NCBI GenBank assembly: GCA_905234865.1
Contig: CAJOJE010000001.1
Span: 50,021 to 114,020, forward strand
Direction of reading: 5' to 3'
Source of the DNA: Candidatus Gastranaerophilales bacterium
GTDB taxonomy: Bacteria; Cyanobacteriota; Vampirovibrionia; Gastranaerophilales; Gastranaerophilaceae
Length of the DNA: 64,000 bases
Part shown: positions 61,848-64,000 of the stretch, in pieces
How positions within the stretch are numbered: position 1 is the stretch's first letter
Layout of the letters: the number at the start of each line of letters is the position of its first letter
Program-made: the position numbers and the translations under genes
Notes under the pieces: model-generated
Seen by the model: the letters and a program-made list of their open reading frames with translations, nothing else
Databases searched by the model: none
Told to the model about the DNA's origin: nothing

Positions 61848-62840
61848 ATGGGTATGGCAGCTTCGCAGGCAAGGTTTTTATCCTTGACCGCAAGAAAATC
61901 AAACGTTGAATACGAAGGACAACAAATCAACCAAGAAAGAACGGCTCTTGCAAATGAAAGCTCTAATCTTTATGCTGAGCTTACAAAACTTGAGGTTCCT
62001 GCTCCTCCGAATACGAGCGATTTTTACAAAACCGTCTACACGTTCAATTCAACCGAAATTTCAGGCGCTAACACAAAATATACGCTTCAAAATATTTACG
62101 GAACACCTGACGGTGATTTTGCAACGTTATCTCATGATGAATTGTACTTTGCCGCCGTATCAAATTTTGTATCGGGTACCGTTTCAACTTCGGGTAATGT
62201 CGGACTTGATGATGACGGCTTATTGTACAGCGGATTCCAAATAAATATCGGTTCCGACAATTATGAAATCTATCTTGATGAAGCGGATAAATTCTCAACC
62301 ACTTTAGCTTATCTTCAAGATATTAACTCGAATTTTATGCCTTACGATAAAGACGGTAATTCTTATCTTCCTTATTATACCTATAACGGTGCAAAATATT
62401 ATCTTTCAAACGAAGAAATGACATCCGGATACAAAATTGAAACCGCAACTTCAATCAAGCAAAGTACAAAAACCGTTACCGAAGACTACCCGCTTTCAAA
62501 ATACGATGTAAACGACAGAGGAAGAACGACTGCAATTACCGTAGTATTGGGTGAAGGCGATAATGCAAAAGAATATAAGTATGAACTCGATTGTACATCC
62601 GTTGAAGATGAGGACGCTTATGCTCAAGCTATGATGGATTATGAATACTATCAGGCAAAATACGAAAAAACCGTTTCCGATATCAATGCTAAAACGGAAG
62701 ACATTCAACAAAAAGATAAAACTCTGGAACTTGAATTAAAGCAATTGGATACGGAACAAAATGCAATTCAAACAGAAATGGATGCCGTTCAAAAAGTCGT
62801 TGAGGACAATATAGAAGCAACATTTAAAACTTTTGCATAA
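61848..62840 (+). CDS. MGMAASQARF-type protein 2, helical ends with variable centre
   Basis: Paralogue of the preceding gene, 330 residues, one cysteine, no signal peptide. The first 59 nucleotides of the two genes are identical, including silent positions. The C-terminal 80 residues (SVEDEDAYAQAMMDYEYYQA ... NIEATFKTFA) are about 80 percent identical. The central 200 residues share little beyond scattered Tyr/Asp/Gly patterns (KTVYTFNSTEISGANTKYTL matches the start of the centre). It has a strong AAGGAG ribosome site 7 bases before the ATG. It is probably a variant of the same structural protein. Confidence 0.8.
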   Translation: MGMAASQARFLSLTARKSNVEYEGQQINQERTALANESSNLYAELTKLEVPAPPNTSDFYKTVYTFNSTEISGANTKYTLQNIYGTPDGDFATLSHDELYFAAVSNFVSGTVSTSGNVGLDDDGLLYSGFQINIGSDNYEIYLDEADKFSTTLAYLQDINSNFMPYDKDGNSYLPYYTYNGAKYYLSNEEMTSGYKIETATSIKQSTKTVTEDYPLSKYDVNDRGRTTAITVVLGEGDNAKEYKYELDCTSVEDEDAYAQAMMDYEYYQAKYEKTVSDINAKTEDIQQKDKTLELELKQLDTEQNAIQTEMDAVQKVVEDNIEATFKTFA

Positions 62841-62844
62841 AGGA

Positions 62845-62872
62845 TTGACTTTTTTATAAAAAACATTATATT
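62845..62872 (+). promoter_or_regulatory. Promoter for the gene at 62973
   Basis: TTGACT, 16 bases, TATATT, directly after the stop of the previous gene. Predicted start is near 62880, so the mRNA would begin at the 62884 stem-loop. Confidence 0.65.
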
Positions 62873-62883
62873 TAGAGTAGCAG

Positions 62884-62933
62884 TTTCTTGCGAGGTAATA
62901 CATCATTTGAATGATTTTTACCCTCGCAAGAAA
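62884..62933 (+). other. Long 5'-UTR stem-loop
   Basis: TTTCTTGCGAGG (62884-62895) pairs perfectly with CCTCGCAAGAAA (62922-62933). The loop holds a second hairpin, ATCATT-TG-AATGAT. No T-run follows on either strand at the right place, so it is more likely a transcript-protecting or regulatory 5' hairpin than a terminator. Confidence 0.6.
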
Positions 62934-62972
62934 AAGCAAAATACGGATGGTTAGCTATATTAAGAGGTTACT

Positions 62973-63791
62973 ATGTCTTACAAAAATGACCATGAATTGG
63001 TTATTGCAAATAAGTACGGTGCGGCAAGCGGTCTTGCAAAAGCCGAATTATACGAAACTTATGACCGCCTGAGAGATATTACGGTATCCGGTTCAACCGC
63101 TTCGGGAACGGGCTTTGGCGCTGTCGGAAGTTTTTTGTGGCATATTGCAAGCATGTTTTCTCCTTCATCTTTTTCGCCCGTTTTTGGCGGTAATTCGACA
63201 ATGAATATCCCGGGTACCTCTTATTGGTCTCCCGTAACGGGTGCAACATCAGCATTTTACGGTGCTAACAATTCTTTCGGCATAGGTTCGGTCGGCAATT
63301 ATCCGGGGTTCCCTTCAGGAGCGGCTCCCGTTGATTGGGGCTTATCTTCAGGCTCTGTTACGGGCGGTGCGGCAGGAGTTCCCACAGGGTATGCAACAAG
63401 TTCATCCGCCGTTGCGGGGTTATCTTCCGCAGCTTATGGAGTCGGGCTTGCAAGTACGGGTTTTAATTTCGGCGAATCCGTTATACTTCCGACGGCAGGC
63501 ATTATTTCCGGTTTGGGCGGAATTATGCAATCAATGGCGCCTTATTTAGGAACATCGGGACTTGCCGCAATCGTTGCGGGTAACTTGTTCGAAGGTACGG
63601 GAAATGCCGCTTTGAGTGCTTATCAAAATTTAACGGGAAGAATTACGACAAATGCCGACACTATTCTTTCAAACAAAGTGAGAAATATTGAAACCGTTTG
63701 TAAAATGCTTGATACACAAGCCGACATTGTACGTCAGTCATTAAAAGACGGAATTCAGGGCGATAAAGATTCTATCTCCGATATTCAATAA
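62973..63791 (+). CDS. Gly/Ser/Ala-rich hydrophobic protein with helical ends
   Basis: I do not recognise this 272-residue protein. An N-terminal helix (residues 5-38, ELVIANKYGAASGLAKAELY) precedes a long Gly/Ser/Thr/Ala/Pro-rich centre (40-200) with short hydrophobic stretches (GIISGLGGIMQSMAPYLG). A C-terminal amphipathic helical region (205-272, RITTNADTILSNKVRNIETV) follows. One cysteine is present, and there is no signal peptide. The layout, helices around a hydrophobic glycine-rich centre, could suit a secreted membrane-inserting or surface protein. AGAGG lies 5 bases before the ATG. It sits in the same cluster as the MGMAASQARF genes but has a sigma-70-like promoter. Confidence 0.7.
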   Translation: MSYKNDHELVIANKYGAASGLAKAELYETYDRLRDITVSGSTASGTGFGAVGSFLWHIASMFSPSSFSPVFGGNSTMNIPGTSYWSPVTGATSAFYGANNSFGIGSVGNYPGFPSGAAPVDWGLSSGSVTGGAAGVPTGYATSSSAVAGLSSAAYGVGLASTGFNFGESVILPTAGIISGLGGIMQSMAPYLGTSGLAAIVAGNLFEGTGNAALSAYQNLTGRITTNADTILSNKVRNIETVCKMLDTQADIVRQSLKDGIQGDKDSISDIQ

Positions 63792-63824
63792 TTGGTAAAT
63801 TATTGTAACAAATAGTTAAATAAT

Positions 63825-63852
63825 TAAAGTCGACAGATTTTTTATCCGATAT
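63825..63852 (+). promoter_or_regulatory. Sigma-28 (FliA)-type promoter
   Basis: TAAAGTCG, 12 bases, TCCGATAT. It is followed about 120 bases later by a start site at the window edge. A weaker alternative with GACGATAT (63954-63961) is nearer that start. ATTGTAACAAATAGTTAAA lies ahead (63802-63820). Confidence 0.55.
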
Positions 63853-63974
63853 ACTTTTAGTGGATAGAAAATCTGTCTTAATATTTCTTAAAATTCCATA
63901 AATATTGGCAATTTTCCGCTAAATTTTGTTTTTACTAAGTTAGGTTTACCCCTGACGATATAAGGAGTAAATTC

Positions 63975-64000
63975 GTGCATGAAGTTATTTCTGCAAACAT
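63975..64000 (+). CDS. Start of a gene cut by the window edge
   Basis: AAGGAG at 63962-63967 is followed by GTG at 63975 (MHEVISAN...) or ATG at 63979 (MKLFLQ...). The GTG gives the better 7-base spacing. Only eight codons are visible, so no product can be named. Its upstream sigma-28-type signals place it with the exported-protein candidates. Confidence 0.4.

Overview
The window looks like chromosomal DNA of an AT-rich, Gram-negative-type bacterium. The best guess is a gut member of Candidatus Gastranaerophilales (Vampirovibrionia/Melainabacteria, the non-photosynthetic sister group of Cyanobacteria). That guess rests on the mix of a flagellar-type export ATPase, CHAP and EF-hand proteins, a GSI-alpha glutamine synthetase, a pyrK/pyrD-1B pyrimidine operon, a 2-hydroxyacyl-CoA dehydratase activase and two 'MGMAASQARF' proteins. 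It is recognition from memory, not a database result. Gene density is high, with many 1-13 base overlaps.

Layout. 1-3.0 kb: methyltransferase, cystathionine lyase/synthase and cysteine/cystathionine synthase operon (sulfur amino acids). 3.0-5.5 kb: a small membrane protein, a putative Cys-His-Asp peptidase and a convergent FliI-type ATPase. 5.5-5.8 kb: a candidate structured RNA. 5.8-9.6 kb: engB, aroA, pgeF and hypotheticals. 9.7-12.4 kb: ppdK. 12.5-19.8 kb: ATP-grasp, TPR/TonB protein, uvrA, U32 peptidase, yqeG-like phosphatase. 19.9-22.0 kb: a long coiled-coil protein with YGQY-rich tandem repeats. 22.0-31.2 kb: one minus-strand operon pyrK-pyrD-pyrE-pyrB-pyrC-pyrF-carA-carB holds the whole UMP pathway. 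It has a promoter, a 13-codon leader ORF and an overlapping terminator, suggesting pyrBI-like attenuation. 31.4-33.2 kb: a sigma-28-type promoter and gene, a decayed aldo/keto reductase, and rex with a probable Rex operator on its own promoter. 33.3-39.8 kb: polysaccharide operon (galE, four glycosyltransferases, a Wzy-like polymerase). 39.8-41.2 kb: a pair of inverted repeats, a small tyrosine recombinase and tRNA-Leu(UAG). 41.3-43.6 kb: uxs-ugd (UDP-xylose supply). 43.6-50.2 kb: ferritin, a large CHAP protein, two small membrane paralogues, GH57 and a secreted protein. 50.4-59.4 kb: glnA, activase, CHAP paralogue, dgt, an M16 peptidase and the activase partner protein. 59.4-64 kb: a NagA-like deacetylase and a cluster of unusual, possibly exported proteins.

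Most interesting signal. Five sites match the sigma-28 (FliA) pattern TAAAG(T/C)-rich -35, 11-12 base spacer, CCGATA-like -10. They precede the gene at 31404, the CHAP gene at 52985, the two paralogues at 60383 and 61848, and the gene beginning near the window end. None of the four complete products has a visible Sec signal peptide, although CHAP domains act on peptidoglycan. The two paralogues have conserved helical ends around a variable centre, as in filament proteins. With fliI and a nearby putative cysteine peptidase, this suggests a sigma-28-driven set of proteins exported by a flagellar-type apparatus. This is inference, since only the ATPase is visible here. A second theme is a possible invertible promoter beside the recombinase, facing the polysaccharide operon.
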